Below, piece by piece: positions 51,896 to 61,254 of a stretch of 64,000 nucleotides of DNA; the stretch's first letter is position 1, and each line of letters starts with the position of its first letter. The notes below the pieces were generated by a model that saw nothing but the letters and a program-made list of their open reading frames with translations, was not told the origin of the DNA and ran no database searches. Location of the stretch: the NCBI GenBank assembly GCA_040216735.1, contig JAVJOO010000010.1, forward strand, positions 99,315-163,314. The letters are read 5' to 3'. Position numbers and translations under genes: made by a program. The DNA is from Alphaproteobacteria bacterium. Its GTDB lineage: Bacteria; Pseudomonadota; Alphaproteobacteria; SHVP01.

Positions 51896-54106
51896 ATGAG
51901 GTCTCTCTTTCTCCTACGCGCCCGGGCGATAGCGCCGCTGCGTACTTTCGGATGGCACCGCCTACGGGCATGGGCGCTAGCAACCTTGTTCGTTATGCCG
52001 GGTATTCTAGCGCTTGCGCAGACGGCCCATTCCGAACCGGGCACGAGCGATTGGATCGACTACGGGCAGGGCCAGATTCGCCTCGTCTCCGCGACAACTG
52101 GCGTGGTCGGAGAGGACTTGCTACTCGGGCTCCAGTACAAGATCGCGCCAGGTTGGGAGATCTATTGGCGTAGCCCAGGCGAAGCAGGCTTGCCGACCAC
52201 GATTGATTGGCAAGGTTCAACCAACCTTGACACCACCACAATCCAGTGGCCGCTGCCGGGCCGGTTCAAGATCTTCGGTATCGACACCTTTGGCTACAAG
52301 AACGAGGTCGTCCTTCCGATTCCCGCGCGAGTCGTCGAACCGGGCGGTCCAACGGATATTCGCGCGGCGGTGAACTTCCAAACCTGCAAGGAACAATGTG
52401 TCCTGCACGATGTGGTCCTGAATCTCACTCTTCCGCCAGGCGGCGAACCTTCGAACCTGACTTCATTGATCAATCGCTACAAGGCCAGGGTCCCAACCCA
52501 AGAGGTCGGTTTCGGCCTCGCTGTCGAACGAGTCGAGATCGTCGAGGTCAGCGGCGGCCAGCTGGTACAGGTGGTGGCGACCTCTGCGGTGCCGTTTGCG
52601 GAACCGGACGTCCTCGTCGAGGGACCTAGGGACTATCGGTTTCTTCCGCCCAAGGTGCGAATCACCGATAACGGGACTCGCGCTGTGCTTCAGGTGCCGA
52701 TCGAGCTGTCATTGCTTGGAAGCGAAGAGACAAAGCCGCCATTGGTGGGAACTGATCTTGTCTTGACCCTTGTCGACGGCGGCCGGGCGGTTGAGCAGGG
52801 GCTTGTGGCCACCGCGGGTCAGCCCGAGAACGTTTCTTTTCTTCCGCTGTTCGTTGTTCTTGGGCTTGCCCTACTTGGTGGCTTGATCCTCAACATCATG
52901 CCTTGCGTGCTGCCGGTTCTCTCAATCAAGCTGCTCGGTGTAGTTAAGCATGGGGGCGGTGAGAGTCGTCCGGTTCGCAGAAGTTTTCTGGCTTCCGCCG
53001 CCGGTATCTTGTTTGCCTTTGTCGTCCTGGCAACTTTTCTCGTCGGTCTTCAATCGGCAGGAATAGCCGTTGGCTGGGGCATTCAATTTCAGCAGCCGCT
53101 GTTCATTGTTGCTATGACGCTGCTCATCACGTTGTTCGCCTCCAACATGTGGGGCTTCTTCGACGTTGTCTTGCCACCGCGTCTGCTCGCGCTTGCCAAC
53201 AGACTCCCAGGCGGAGGAACCGCGCGCAGCGAAGGGCTCGCCGGGTCGTTCGGGACAGGCGTCTTCGCAACCATCATGGCGACGCCTTGTTCGGCACCCT
53301 TCCTGGGAACTGCTATTGGCTTTGCGCTGACCCGCGGGACGGTGGAAACCTACCTCATCTTTGCAGCCCTTGGTGCTGGTATGGCCGTGCCTTATCTCCT
53401 GGTTGCTGCCGTTCCCGTGCTCGCAACCAAATTACCAAAACCAGGTGCCTGGATGGTGACCGTAAGGCGTATCCTCGGCCTCGCGCTGGCCGGGACCGCC
53501 GCGTGGTTGCTGTCGATCCTCGGTGGTCAACTTGGCGCCCCGACTGCCGTTATGGTTGGCGGCCTTATGCTCGCGACGGTCGCGGCCCTATGGGCCAGGA
53601 GACGGTACCCGGTACATGTGGTCCGGCGCCTCACGCCTGCGGCTGTGCTGGCACTCGGTATAACGGCAATGCTAGGCCCGCAGTGGGTGGATGCACGGAT
53701 CGAGATGGCCGAAAGCGCACCCGTCGCCACTTGGCAGGCATTTGAGCCAGAGTTGATTCCAGGGCTTGTGGCAAGCGGCAAGGTCGTGTTCGTCGATGTC
53801 ACGGCAGACTGGTGCGTGACTTGTCTCGTTAACAAGAAACTTGTGCTTGATCGTGGCCAGGCGGCGAGGCTCTTGAACCATCCGGACATGATCGCCATGC
53901 AGGGTGATTGGACCAACCCGGACGAACGCATTACCAACTTCCTCGCGACGTTCAACCGTTTCGGCATTCCCTTCAATGCCGTCTATGGGCCAGATGCCCC
54001 AAATGGACTAGTGCTTCCTGAATTGCTCAACGAAGCGCGGGTGCTCAAAACCGTTCGCAGGGCGGCTGGCCGTGACTTGCTGGCCGAAAATATTGCAACG
54101 CGGTGA
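51896..54106 (+). CDS. DsbD-family thiol:disulfide interchange protein
   Basis: A 736-residue protein with signal peptide (LATLFVMPGILALAQTA), an N-terminal periplasmic immunoglobulin-like domain (QTCKEQCVLHDV with a Cys pair), eight helices with the CcdA-type NIMPCVLPVLSIKLLG and a second Cys in ATPCSAPFLG, and a C-terminal thioredoxin domain (VDVTADWCVTCLVNKKLVL). This carries electrons from cytoplasmic thioredoxin to periplasmic acceptors, here probably the SCO and TlpA-like neighbours. This subclass is often called ScsB. ATG 51896 is chosen over an earlier frame opening. Confidence 0.92.
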   Translation: MRSLFLLRARAIAPLRTFGWHRLRAWALATLFVMPGILALAQTAHSEPGTSDWIDYGQGQIRLVSATTGVVGEDLLLGLQYKIAPGWEIYWRSPGEAGLPTTIDWQGSTNLDTTTIQWPLPGRFKIFGIDTFGYKNEVVLPIPARVVEPGGPTDIRAAVNFQTCKEQCVLHDVVLNLTLPPGGEPSNLTSLINRYKARVPTQEVGFGLAVERVEIVEVSGGQLVQVVATSAVPFAEPDVLVEGPRDYRFLPPKVRITDNGTRAVLQVPIELSLLGSEETKPPLVGTDLVLTLVDGGRAVEQGLVATAGQPENVSFLPLFVVLGLALLGGLILNIMPCVLPVLSIKLLGVVKHGGGESRPVRRSFLASAAGILFAFVVLATFLVGLQSAGIAVGWGIQFQQPLFIVAMTLLITLFASNMWGFFDVVLPPRLLALANRLPGGGTARSEGLAGSFGTGVFATIMATPCSAPFLGTAIGFALTRGTVETYLIFAALGAGMAVPYLLVAAVPVLATKLPKPGAWMVTVRRILGLALAGTAAWLLSILGGQLGAPTAVMVGGLMLATVAALWARRRYPVHVVRRLTPAAVLALGITAMLGPQWVDARIEMAESAPVATWQAFEPELIPGLVASGKVVFVDVTADWCVTCLVNKKLVLDRGQAARLLNHPDMIAMQGDWTNPDERITNFLATFNRFGIPFNAVYGPDAPNGLVLPELLNEARVLKTVRRAAGRDLLAENIATR

Positions 54107-54127
54107 GTGACGGTTGTTGGCGGGATA

Positions 54128-54739
54128 TTATTCCGTGTCCCGGCCTGCGGCGGCTTTCTGCAACTGCCGGACCAACGGAAGAATGGTCTTCTCCAGATCC
54201 TTGGCCGTCATCTGGCCAATGTGTTTATAAGCGATCATGCCCTGGTCATCGACGATAAAGGTTTCTGGTACCCCGTAGACACCCCATTCGATGGATGCAC
54301 GGCCGTCGAGGTCGGCCCCGGTTCGCTCATAAGGGTCGCCGAAGGTCCTAAGCCAACGTTCTGCGTCGTCAGGTTCGTCCCGCTGATTGATGCCGAAAAT
54401 CGAGACAATATTGCGGCGCGATATTTCCATGAGGAGTGGATGCTCCACTCGGCAAGGCACGCACCATGACGCGAAGACGTTTACGAGTGATACCTGCCCC
54501 TTTAAATCCGCGCTCGAAAGGCCAAGGTCTCTCCCTTGTACGGGCTGGAGCGCGAATTCGGGAACCGGCTTGCCGATCAAAACGGAGGGAATTTCTCTTG
54601 GCCGCAGTGTGAGACCGATACCAAGTGCCACGGCGACGACGAGGAACACCGCAACAGGGGCTAGGTAGCGCGCCCGTCCGAAACTCCGCGCCCGTCTCTC
54701 GCTGTCGACATTTCCAATGACTTCCACTTCTTTTGTCAT
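54128..54739 (-). CDS. CcmG/DsbE-like thioredoxin
   Basis: A 203-residue membrane-anchored thioredoxin (helix YLAPVAVFLVVAVALGIGL) with WCVPC, the cis-Pro GVYGVPETFIVDD, and the acidic loop typical of CcmG, the protein that reduces apocytochrome c cysteines before haem attachment. It converges with the dsbD-like gene (21 bases apart). No other ccm genes are here, so it may serve the copper/redox cluster rather than haem ligation. The 227 bases to the next gene hold nothing I can support. Confidence 0.92.
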   Translation of the reverse strand: MTKEVEVIGNVDSERRARSFGRARYLAPVAVFLVVAVALGIGLTLRPREIPSVLIGKPVPEFALQPVQGRDLGLSSADLKGQVSLVNVFASWCVPCRVEHPLLMEISRRNIVSIFGINQRDEPDDAERWLRTFGDPYERTGADLDGRASIEWGVYGVPETFIVDDQGMIAYKHIGQMTAKDLEKTILPLVRQLQKAAAGRDTE

Positions 54740-54966
54740 TTCTTACTCGATTCCCGCCGAGCGGCGGCCTCGACGGCGGCTCGACGCCAGGGACAACGCT
54801 AGCTGCTATTCTTGGTGGTGCAAAGTCGTGATGGGTCCGCCCATGGTTATCCGCCAGCCGCATCATCACCTGATATGAGGGCCCCGTTTATCTCGCTGTC
54901 GGCCCGGACCCCCTTCGGTCATTCCTCGCTCACATCTGAATTGGCGCGTTGGCATCAGATTATGTT

Positions 54967-56334
54967 TCAGGCGCCGCTAATTTTCTTTCGTAGACTGGCT
55001 ATCTCTCGGCGCAATCGGGCTAGTTCGTCCGGCGCTAGCTTCTTCCGCGGTGGCAGGTCCAGCCTCATCGGGTTGATCTGAATTCCATTTTTCAAGACCT
55101 CGTAGTGGAGATTGGGACCCGTTGCGAGGCCGGTCGCACCAATGAAGCCGATGGTGTCGCCCTGGCGAACTCGTGAGCCGACTTTCAGGTCCGCTGCATA
55201 TTCGCTAAGGTGGCCGTAGGCCGTCTCAAGGGCGCCGGCGTGCCGTATGCGCACATAGTTTCCGAAACTGCCCTTGAACCCACGCTTTACAACCAATCCG
55301 TCACCTGCAGCGAAGACCGGTGATCCGTGAGATGCTGCGAAATCGAGGCCCTTGTGCATGCGGCTGTAACCGAGAATAGGGTGGTCTCGTTTTCCAAACC
55401 GTGATGACAATCGCGCGCCATCGACGGGGGTCCTTCGAAGGCTCGCTTCAATGCTGTTGCCATTCGAATCGAAATAGCCAGTGAATCCGTCTCCCGTCGT
55501 GAAACGCACGAGAGATAGCGTCCGTTCATCGGCCTCAAGAGAGATGAATACGAGGGCGCCAGTGTGAGAGGTATGGTTCACGGCATCTTCGAACTTTTCG
55601 AACGCAAACGAAAAGCGGTCACCATTCTTGATGTCTCGTTGAAGATCGACCGCATGACCGAGGATTGGGTAAGCCTGCTCCAAGATTGACGACGGAATAT
55701 CAAGGGCGCGGGCAGCCTCGTGAAGACTTTCCTTGATCGTGCCATCGGCAAATTGCAAGCGCGAAATATGCTCCACCTGTTTCAGTCTCGCCGTGTATTC
55801 GCCCCCATCCTTGCGATTGACGACAATCACTCGGTCGGTTTCAGGGGCCATGACGATGCTTCGAAGGAGTCGGGTCACCCCGTTTGACTCCTCTGTCAAT
55901 GCGACCTGTATGGTTTGGCCTGCGCGTAGAGTTCTCGGGTCCACAAGGGCTTCGACGCTTGTGGCGGCTTTGAATGCCTCGCTTATAGGAATCCCAAGAT
56001 CGACCAATACCCCGAGCAGGGTCATTCCCTCGGCGAGCGAAACGTCGATGACCTGGTCTGATTTGTCGACCAAATTGGGTATTTGAGCGACCCTCGCCCA
56101 TGAATCGTTTGTTGGTTCGAGTGCGGGCTGCGTCAAGGTTTTGGTTGTCGCCGAGGTCGTTCGAGCAGATTCAAATGATTCGTCGTCCGAGGAGGTCCAC
56201 GCAAAGAATATGACTGTACCGAGAATGGTCGCGCCCAATCCGAGCAACGCTAGGCTTGCGCGATTTGATCGCAGAGTAGCGACGCGGATTTTTAACAATC
56301 TCAACCGGAGGTGCCTCCATGACATTTTGTTCAA
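54967..56334 (-). CDS. M23 family peptidoglycan endopeptidase
   Basis: A 455-residue envelope protein: N-terminal membrane helix (LALLGLGATILGTVIFFAW), a LysM/OapA-like and CsxC-like middle (VIDVSLAEGMTLLGVLVDLG, RTLRAGQTIQVALTE), then the LytM catalytic domain with Zn ligands in YSRMHKGLDFAA and LHYEVLKNG and the AYGHLSEYA strand. It probably cleaves peptide cross-links in the cell wall. Found in several metal islands; reason unclear. Full length. Confidence 0.92.
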   Translation of the reverse strand: MNKMSWRHLRLRLLKIRVATLRSNRASLALLGLGATILGTVIFFAWTSSDDESFESARTTSATTKTLTQPALEPTNDSWARVAQIPNLVDKSDQVIDVSLAEGMTLLGVLVDLGIPISEAFKAATSVEALVDPRTLRAGQTIQVALTEESNGVTRLLRSIVMAPETDRVIVVNRKDGGEYTARLKQVEHISRLQFADGTIKESLHEAARALDIPSSILEQAYPILGHAVDLQRDIKNGDRFSFAFEKFEDAVNHTSHTGALVFISLEADERTLSLVRFTTGDGFTGYFDSNGNSIEASLRRTPVDGARLSSRFGKRDHPILGYSRMHKGLDFAASHGSPVFAAGDGLVVKRGFKGSFGNYVRIRHAGALETAYGHLSEYAADLKVGSRVRQGDTIGFIGATGLATGPNLHYEVLKNGIQINPMRLDLPPRKKLAPDELARLRREIASLRKKISGA

Positions 56335-56491
56335 TGTTCCTGTTCTCCTTCAACGATTTCTATTTTCCAAACGCGCCATTGCCGAGGTCGCGTAAGGTTC
56401 AGAGTTTTCAACCCGAGTTGGCGGGAACGATACCAGCTCCGCATACTTTGAACTGTGACAGAACCCATTAGGGCACCGCGAACCCTCATCG

Positions 56492-57496
56492 CTAACGGTC
56501 CCCGTTTAGAGCAGTCCTAACAGCATCGAAGAGCGGACCGTCAAGGTCGCCGTGAACGTGAAGCTTTCGACCATTCACGAAGAAGGTGGGTGTGCCTGAT
56601 ACCCCCAAACCAATGGCCTCCGCATAGGAAGCTTGTACGGCGTCTTCCGCGGCGCCGCTTGCAAGGCATGCCTCGAAATCCTTCCGCTCGAGTTTGATAT
56701 CTGCACCGAGTGCTTGAGGTGAATCGTCCCTCAGATAGTCCTGCATTTCGAACGCGAGGTCGTGGTATTCCCAGAAGCGCCCTTGTTGGTTGGCGCAATA
56801 GGCGCCCATCGCCACAACGCGCGATATACCTGAACTGTTAACGGGAAAATCGCGGTATACCACGCGGATATCGTTTCCGAACTCCTGTAATAGCCGGCGA
56901 ACGGTTGTGGTCGCGGCCTTGCAGTGCTCGCACTGAAAGTCCGCAAACTCGACGACGGTCACTGTCGCGTCGGCGCTGCCTTTGGACGGATAGCCTTCCG
57001 TTACAAGGTCGAAGCGAGGTTGTTGCGGAAGAGGCAGGTACCTCTCGTAGCCTTTCTCTTCTCGGATTCTCTCAATCAGGCCGTCCATTCGCGCCCGTTC
57101 GCGCTGCTCGCCGAGATAGTTCACGATTTCGGAGCGAATCTGGTCGAGCGGGCGGCCGATGCGCTGCTTGTTGGCATCGTAGAAGGTACGAATTTCAGTG
57201 TCGTTTGCGGGCGGAACGGCGAGCAGTTCTTCTCGTATTTCGTTGGTAGGTCGCCCCTCTCTTACCGACATTTCATCGATGTAGCGTTTGACGACGAATC
57301 TATCCAGAATGTCTCGGCGCTGTTCGTTGGTCTCAAGTTCGAGCTCAAACATTTCCTGTCGGAGGCGAACTGGCAGTTCCTCACTTCGGATTGTTTCGTC
57401 ATCGTACCGGAACCCAAAGCCTTCAGCCGCGACGGCTGGCAGTGGTATGGCAATCGCGAGCGCGAACGCAATGACCCCGTGTCGAACAGACTTCAT
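56492..57496 (-). CDS. DsbA-family protein with N-terminal parvulin/SurA-like extension
   Basis: A 334-residue secreted protein (signal VIAFALAIAIPLPAVAAE). Residues 30-150 are helical and rich in Glu/Arg, like a SurA-type chaperone arm (IRTFYDANKQRIGRPLDQI). From 165 comes a DsbA-like thioredoxin with the active site FADFQCEHCKAA (C-E-H-C) and the cis-Pro loop GVSGTPTFFVNG. Probably a disulfide oxidase or isomerase for Cys-rich periplasmic proteins, of which this region encodes several. Confidence 0.9.
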   Translation of the reverse strand: MKSVRHGVIAFALAIAIPLPAVAAEGFGFRYDDETIRSEELPVRLRQEMFELELETNEQRRDILDRFVVKRYIDEMSVREGRPTNEIREELLAVPPANDTEIRTFYDANKQRIGRPLDQIRSEIVNYLGEQRERARMDGLIERIREEKGYERYLPLPQQPRFDLVTEGYPSKGSADATVTVVEFADFQCEHCKAATTTVRRLLQEFGNDIRVVYRDFPVNSSGISRVVAMGAYCANQQGRFWEYHDLAFEMQDYLRDDSPQALGADIKLERKDFEACLASGAAEDAVQASYAEAIGLGVSGTPTFFVNGRKLHVHGDLDGPLFDAVRTALNGDR

Positions 57497-57584
57497 TTCT
57501 TCATTCCCATCTTATTTTCTCCAACATTTTCTAGCACCCTTCGCCCTCGATTCGCCCTTATCCGCAAGCCTGATAGGTAATGTC

Positions 57585-59936
57585 CTAGTGGCTGTGGACT
57601 GCCGCAGAGGCGTCAATTGGCTGACCCGTTCCATTCGTCCCGGTGCGCGCGGTTCGTAGCAGGCGAAGCGCGTTGCCTACAACCAACAGCGAAACACCGA
57701 CATCAGCAGCTATTGCGCCCCAAAGCGTTGCGATGCCTGCGAAGGTGAGAATTGCAAACGCAGCTTTGACGCCTAGCGACAGAGCGATGTTTTGGTGAAT
57801 GACTGCCAGCGTGCGTCTCGAATGACCAATCAACCACGGTAGTTTCTCCAAATCGTCGGTCATCAGTGCAATGTCCGCGGTCTCAATGGCTGCATCGCTT
57901 CCGGCGGCACCCATGGCGACACCGAAGCTGGCGCGTGCCATGGCTGGGGCGTCGTTCACGCCGTCGCCGACCATCGCGACTTCGCCGTATGCCTCCACAA
58001 GTCGCTCTACTGCGACGACTTTGTCCTCGGGAAGAAGTTCCGCGTGCACTTCGTCGATACCTATGGCATCGGCAATCGCATTCGCCGTCACGCGGTTGTC
58101 GCCGGTGAGCATGACGAGGTGCTCGACGCCGCCGGCTCGAAGAGCCCGAATGGTCGCCTCTGCCGTCGGCCGTACGGTATCGGAGATAGCAAGTAAGCCG
58201 CACACGTGCCGATCATTGCCGATGGCGACGACGGTGGTACCGTCTCGCTCTAGCGTCGCGGCTTGTGCCGCGATTTCCGGACTGTCCTGGCCGCGCTCGA
58301 CCAGATAGCGGTGGGAGCCGAGCCAGAACGGTTCGCCCCCGAATCCTCCGATGACGCCTTTGCCCCGGAGCATTTGAACATCGCTCGCCGGGCGCGGCTG
58401 GATCCCACGCTCCTTCGCGAACGCGCTCACCGCGTGGGCCAATGGATGCGTACTAAACGCTTCAAGTGCGGCAGCGCGCTCGATTAGTTCCGCTTCAGTA
58501 TGCCCATTCAGCGGGATGACACGCACGACTTTCGGTTTCCCCTCTGTCAGGGTGCCCGTCTTGTCGAACGCTAACGCACGGAGTCTCGCTGGTCGCTCGA
58601 TGAAGACGCCACCCTTGACGAGGACGCCCTGACGCGCAGAAGCCGCGAGCGCGGCGACGATGCTGACTGGCGTCGAAATAACAAGGGCGCAGGGGCATGC
58701 GATGACGAGTAAAACCAACGCGCGATAGAACCAGTCGCCCCACCCGGCACCGAACGCGAGCGGTGGGACCAGGAATATCCCGATCGCCAGTACGATGATT
58801 GCCGGTGTGTAGATGGCAGCGAACCGTTCTACCCATTGCTCAACGTGCGCCCGACGGCCTTGGGCCTCTTCGACCATGCGGATAATGCGGGCAAGGGTCG
58901 TATCGTCGGCACCCTTGGTGCTTTCGACTTCCAGGGCGCCATCGCCGTTGATGGTCCCTGCGAAAACATCATCGCCAGCGTTCTTTTCGACCGGCACGCT
59001 CTCGCCGGTTATCGGGGACTGATCGACGCTGGTTGCGCCGAGCACAATCCGGCCGTCAAGCGGAATGCGCTCCCCAGGTTTGACGATGAATCGCGCGCCC
59101 ACCCTCGCTTCGGCGGCAAGGATTTCTGTTTCTTCGCCCCCACCTGCCCTGATGCGAACCGTTGCAGGCGCCAGATCGAGCAGCGCCGACACAGCCCGAC
59201 GGGCGCGGCCCACACTCCAGCTTTCCAGCATGAGCGACAGTGCGAACAGGAAAGTCACAGTTGCCGCCTCAAAGTACTCACCAATGCCAACTGCGCCCAC
59301 AACTGCTATCACCATCAGCAGGTTCATATCGGGGCGAAACCGACGGGCGGCGAACCACGCCTTGGGCAGCACAAAGCGGAGGCCGAAGACAATGGCAACG
59401 GTGTATGAGGCGACTTCGGGCCAAGGAATGGCCTGGCCGCCGTGCCCGCCGAACAGTCTGATCGCTTCCCAGACGCCACCTGCGAGCCAAACGTGCAGGA
59501 AAAGCCCGCTAAACACGCCGAGACCGCTGAGGAATGTGAACCACACCTGTAGAAGCCGACGACGATCATCGACCGGGCTGCGCTTCTGACCTGGTCGCCA
59601 GTCCACAGCCTTCATGCCGGTACGCGCGACCGCCGATCGAACGTCTTGACTGGATACCGGTTGGGAATTCCGGAGGACCTTCATCCGGCCATTCAATATG
59701 TCGAAGGCGAGATGCTCTTCACCGCCAACTAGCGGGCCAACTTCTCGTTTTAGAACGGCCACCTCTTCCGCACAGTCAAGACCCTCGACCTTGAAGCTAT
59801 GCCGCACCGCGCCACCGTGGTTGACCGCATCCGTAGCAGAGTATGGGCTATCGGCATCGCTTGTGTCGCACGAACGATCATCAGCGTGCTGATGACCGCG
59901 GTCATTCTGGTGCATATGTTCGTGTCTCTGTCGCAT
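57585..59936 (-). CDS. Heavy-metal P1B-type ATPase (Zn/Cd/Pb type)
   Basis: A 783-residue exporter. The N-terminal 45 residues are His-rich (HEHMHQNDRGHQHADD), followed by an HMA-like domain with a single Cys55 in EGLDCAEEV instead of the CxxC pair. The core has the metal-site CPC (414-416 in IACPCAL), phosphorylated Asp458 (DKTGTLTEGKP), TGES, the SHPLA-type STHPLAHA, and GDGVNDAPA. The CPC with a D-C-x-x-E metal domain fits Zn(II)/Cd(II)/Pb(II) pumps. It is divergent from a MerR-family gene and has a MerR-type promoter at 60022-60052. Confidence 0.95.
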   Translation of the reverse strand: MRQRHEHMHQNDRGHQHADDRSCDTSDADSPYSATDAVNHGGAVRHSFKVEGLDCAEEVAVLKREVGPLVGGEEHLAFDILNGRMKVLRNSQPVSSQDVRSAVARTGMKAVDWRPGQKRSPVDDRRRLLQVWFTFLSGLGVFSGLFLHVWLAGGVWEAIRLFGGHGGQAIPWPEVASYTVAIVFGLRFVLPKAWFAARRFRPDMNLLMVIAVVGAVGIGEYFEAATVTFLFALSLMLESWSVGRARRAVSALLDLAPATVRIRAGGGEETEILAAEARVGARFIVKPGERIPLDGRIVLGATSVDQSPITGESVPVEKNAGDDVFAGTINGDGALEVESTKGADDTTLARIIRMVEEAQGRRAHVEQWVERFAAIYTPAIIVLAIGIFLVPPLAFGAGWGDWFYRALVLLVIACPCALVISTPVSIVAALAASARQGVLVKGGVFIERPARLRALAFDKTGTLTEGKPKVVRVIPLNGHTEAELIERAAALEAFSTHPLAHAVSAFAKERGIQPRPASDVQMLRGKGVIGGFGGEPFWLGSHRYLVERGQDSPEIAAQAATLERDGTTVVAIGNDRHVCGLLAISDTVRPTAEATIRALRAGGVEHLVMLTGDNRVTANAIADAIGIDEVHAELLPEDKVVAVERLVEAYGEVAMVGDGVNDAPAMARASFGVAMGAAGSDAAIETADIALMTDDLEKLPWLIGHSRRTLAVIHQNIALSLGVKAAFAILTFAGIATLWGAIAADVGVSLLVVGNALRLLRTARTGTNGTGQPIDASAAVHSH

Positions 59937-60021
59937 GACCTCGCTCCCGATTCGGCGCGGCGGCCGTACCCTGGAACCGAAGATCGCATCGGATCAGGTA
60001 AGTATGGCCGCAATCCGTAAG

Positions 60022-60052
60022 AACATAGGACCTACAGTGCCTGTAGGTTCAA
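60022..60052 (-). promoter_or_regulatory. MerR-family promoter/operator for the P-type ATPase
   Basis: On the minus strand TTGAAC (60047-60052) and TATGTT (60022-60027) are 19 bp apart, and the perfect palindrome CCTACAG-TGC-CTGTAGG (60031-60047) lies between them. This is the classic stretched promoter activated by MerR-family metal sensors. A second half-similar site CCTACA...TGTAGG (60153-60175) overlaps the regulator's own start region, which suggests autoregulation. Confidence 0.92.
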
Positions 60053-60178
60053 GGGGCAATTGAATGCGGGTTGGGTCGGAGGTGGTGACCTGAGGAGCGC
60101 CTGCGGCAACACTTGTGTTTCGCTCGCGTCAAAACTACGTTTGAGAAGTAAACCTACAGAAACTAGAGGTGTAGGCCC

Positions 60179-60622
60179 ATGATACTTAGCGGCACTCTCA
60201 CGATCGGTGATCTCTCGCGACAGACCGGCTGCAAGGTGCAGACGATCCGCTATTACGAGGAGATCGGGCTCCTACCTGCGCCAGCCCGTTCTAGCGGCAA
60301 CCAACGCCGGTACAACCCAGGGCACCTAGACCGCCTGGCGTTCATTCGTCACGGGCGGGAACTTGGCTTTTCGTTGCCGTCAATCCGCGAACTTTTGGGC
60401 CTCACCGATCATCCAGCTCGCTCGTGCGAGGCTGCCGACGCCATCGCGCGAGTGCAGCTAGTTCAAGTCGAAAGCCGCATCACGCGGCTGCAAACGCTCA
60501 AAAAGGAACTCAAGCGGATGGTGACGGAGTGTGCCGGTGGCCGCATCTCCGATTGCCGCGTGATCGAAGTTCTGGCCGATCACAATAAGTGCCTGCACGA
60601 GAATCATCTGCCGCAAGCTTGA
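60179..60622 (+). CDS. MerR-family Zn/Cd/Pb-responsive regulator (CadR/PbrR-like)
   Basis: A 147-residue MerR protein: IGDLSRQTGCKVQTIRYYE winged HTH, then dimer helix, with Cys83 (RSCEAAD), Cys118 and Cys126 (ECAGGRISDCRV) and a further Cys138/His pair in the tail (NKCLHENH). This set matches the CadR/PbrR group sensing Zn, Cd or Pb rather than the three-Cys MerR at 38433. Divergent from the P-ATPase it should control. ATG 60179 follows the site at 60153-60175 directly. Confidence 0.92.
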   Translation: MILSGTLTIGDLSRQTGCKVQTIRYYEEIGLLPAPARSSGNQRRYNPGHLDRLAFIRHGRELGFSLPSIRELLGLTDHPARSCEAADAIARVQLVQVESRITRLQTLKKELKRMVTECAGGRISDCRVIEVLADHNKCLHENHLPQA

Positions 60623-61254
60623 TTGCAGCTTGCTCACGGTGGGAGAGGGGACGCCAGAATTGGCGGAGGCTGTTGCCGCTGCCTCTCGCAGCAGAGCGAA
60701 ACTCGTTCGCGATGCTGCGGCGGGCCCACAAGTTCGCCGGCGCGTGGATGCCAATGCACCCCACCTAACCTGTTCTCGAACGGGTCCGAGAGTTAGGTCG
60801 CGGATCGACCGATATCTCATTTGGTCCGAAACCGATCATCCGTTGAGGTCAGTGCGATGGACGCGACGGCTGTGCAAACTCAATACCGTTAGCCTCAGGG
60901 TGCCACAACGATGGCCGGAGTGCCGATCCCCATTTGAACCAGCGAATTCTCGAATTCCTGTACGCTGCATTCCCTGCAAGACAGGAATTGCTTCCCTGAT
61001 ACGGCGGTGATAATTCCCTGTTTTCACAGCAGGGAGTTTGCCTGCAACACACTGATATCGCGCCCGTATTCGGGTCAAAGTTCGGTCGGTGGTACACTGA
61101 TTCAGCAATATTCCCTGTATTTTCCCTGTTAATCAGGGAACTTCAGTGGAGACTGGTTCGATCAAGACTGCCAGCACCGCCACCTTCTGCCTCAGTAGGC
61201 TCTCCCCACAAAATTGCGCACTCTTCTTCTTGAGACCCAGCGGTATGTCTGGAG
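60623..61254. other. Long non-coding stretch with TTCCCTG repeats
   Basis: 632 bases with no gene I can support; short open frames here are low-complexity. From 60966 to 61140 it contains several TTCCCTG/CAGGGAA inverted repeats, including a perfect 7-bp pair at 61122-61140. Similar sequence occurs, in my memory, between genes in rhizobial genomes. The IS6-family element begins at 61255. Confidence 0.55.
61122..61140. repeat. TTCCCTG inverted repeat
   Basis: TTCCCTG (61122-61128), spacer TTAAT, CAGGGAA (61134-61140). Two imperfect relatives lie upstream near 60969-60988 and 61012-61034, forming a family of small hairpins. Confidence 0.75.
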
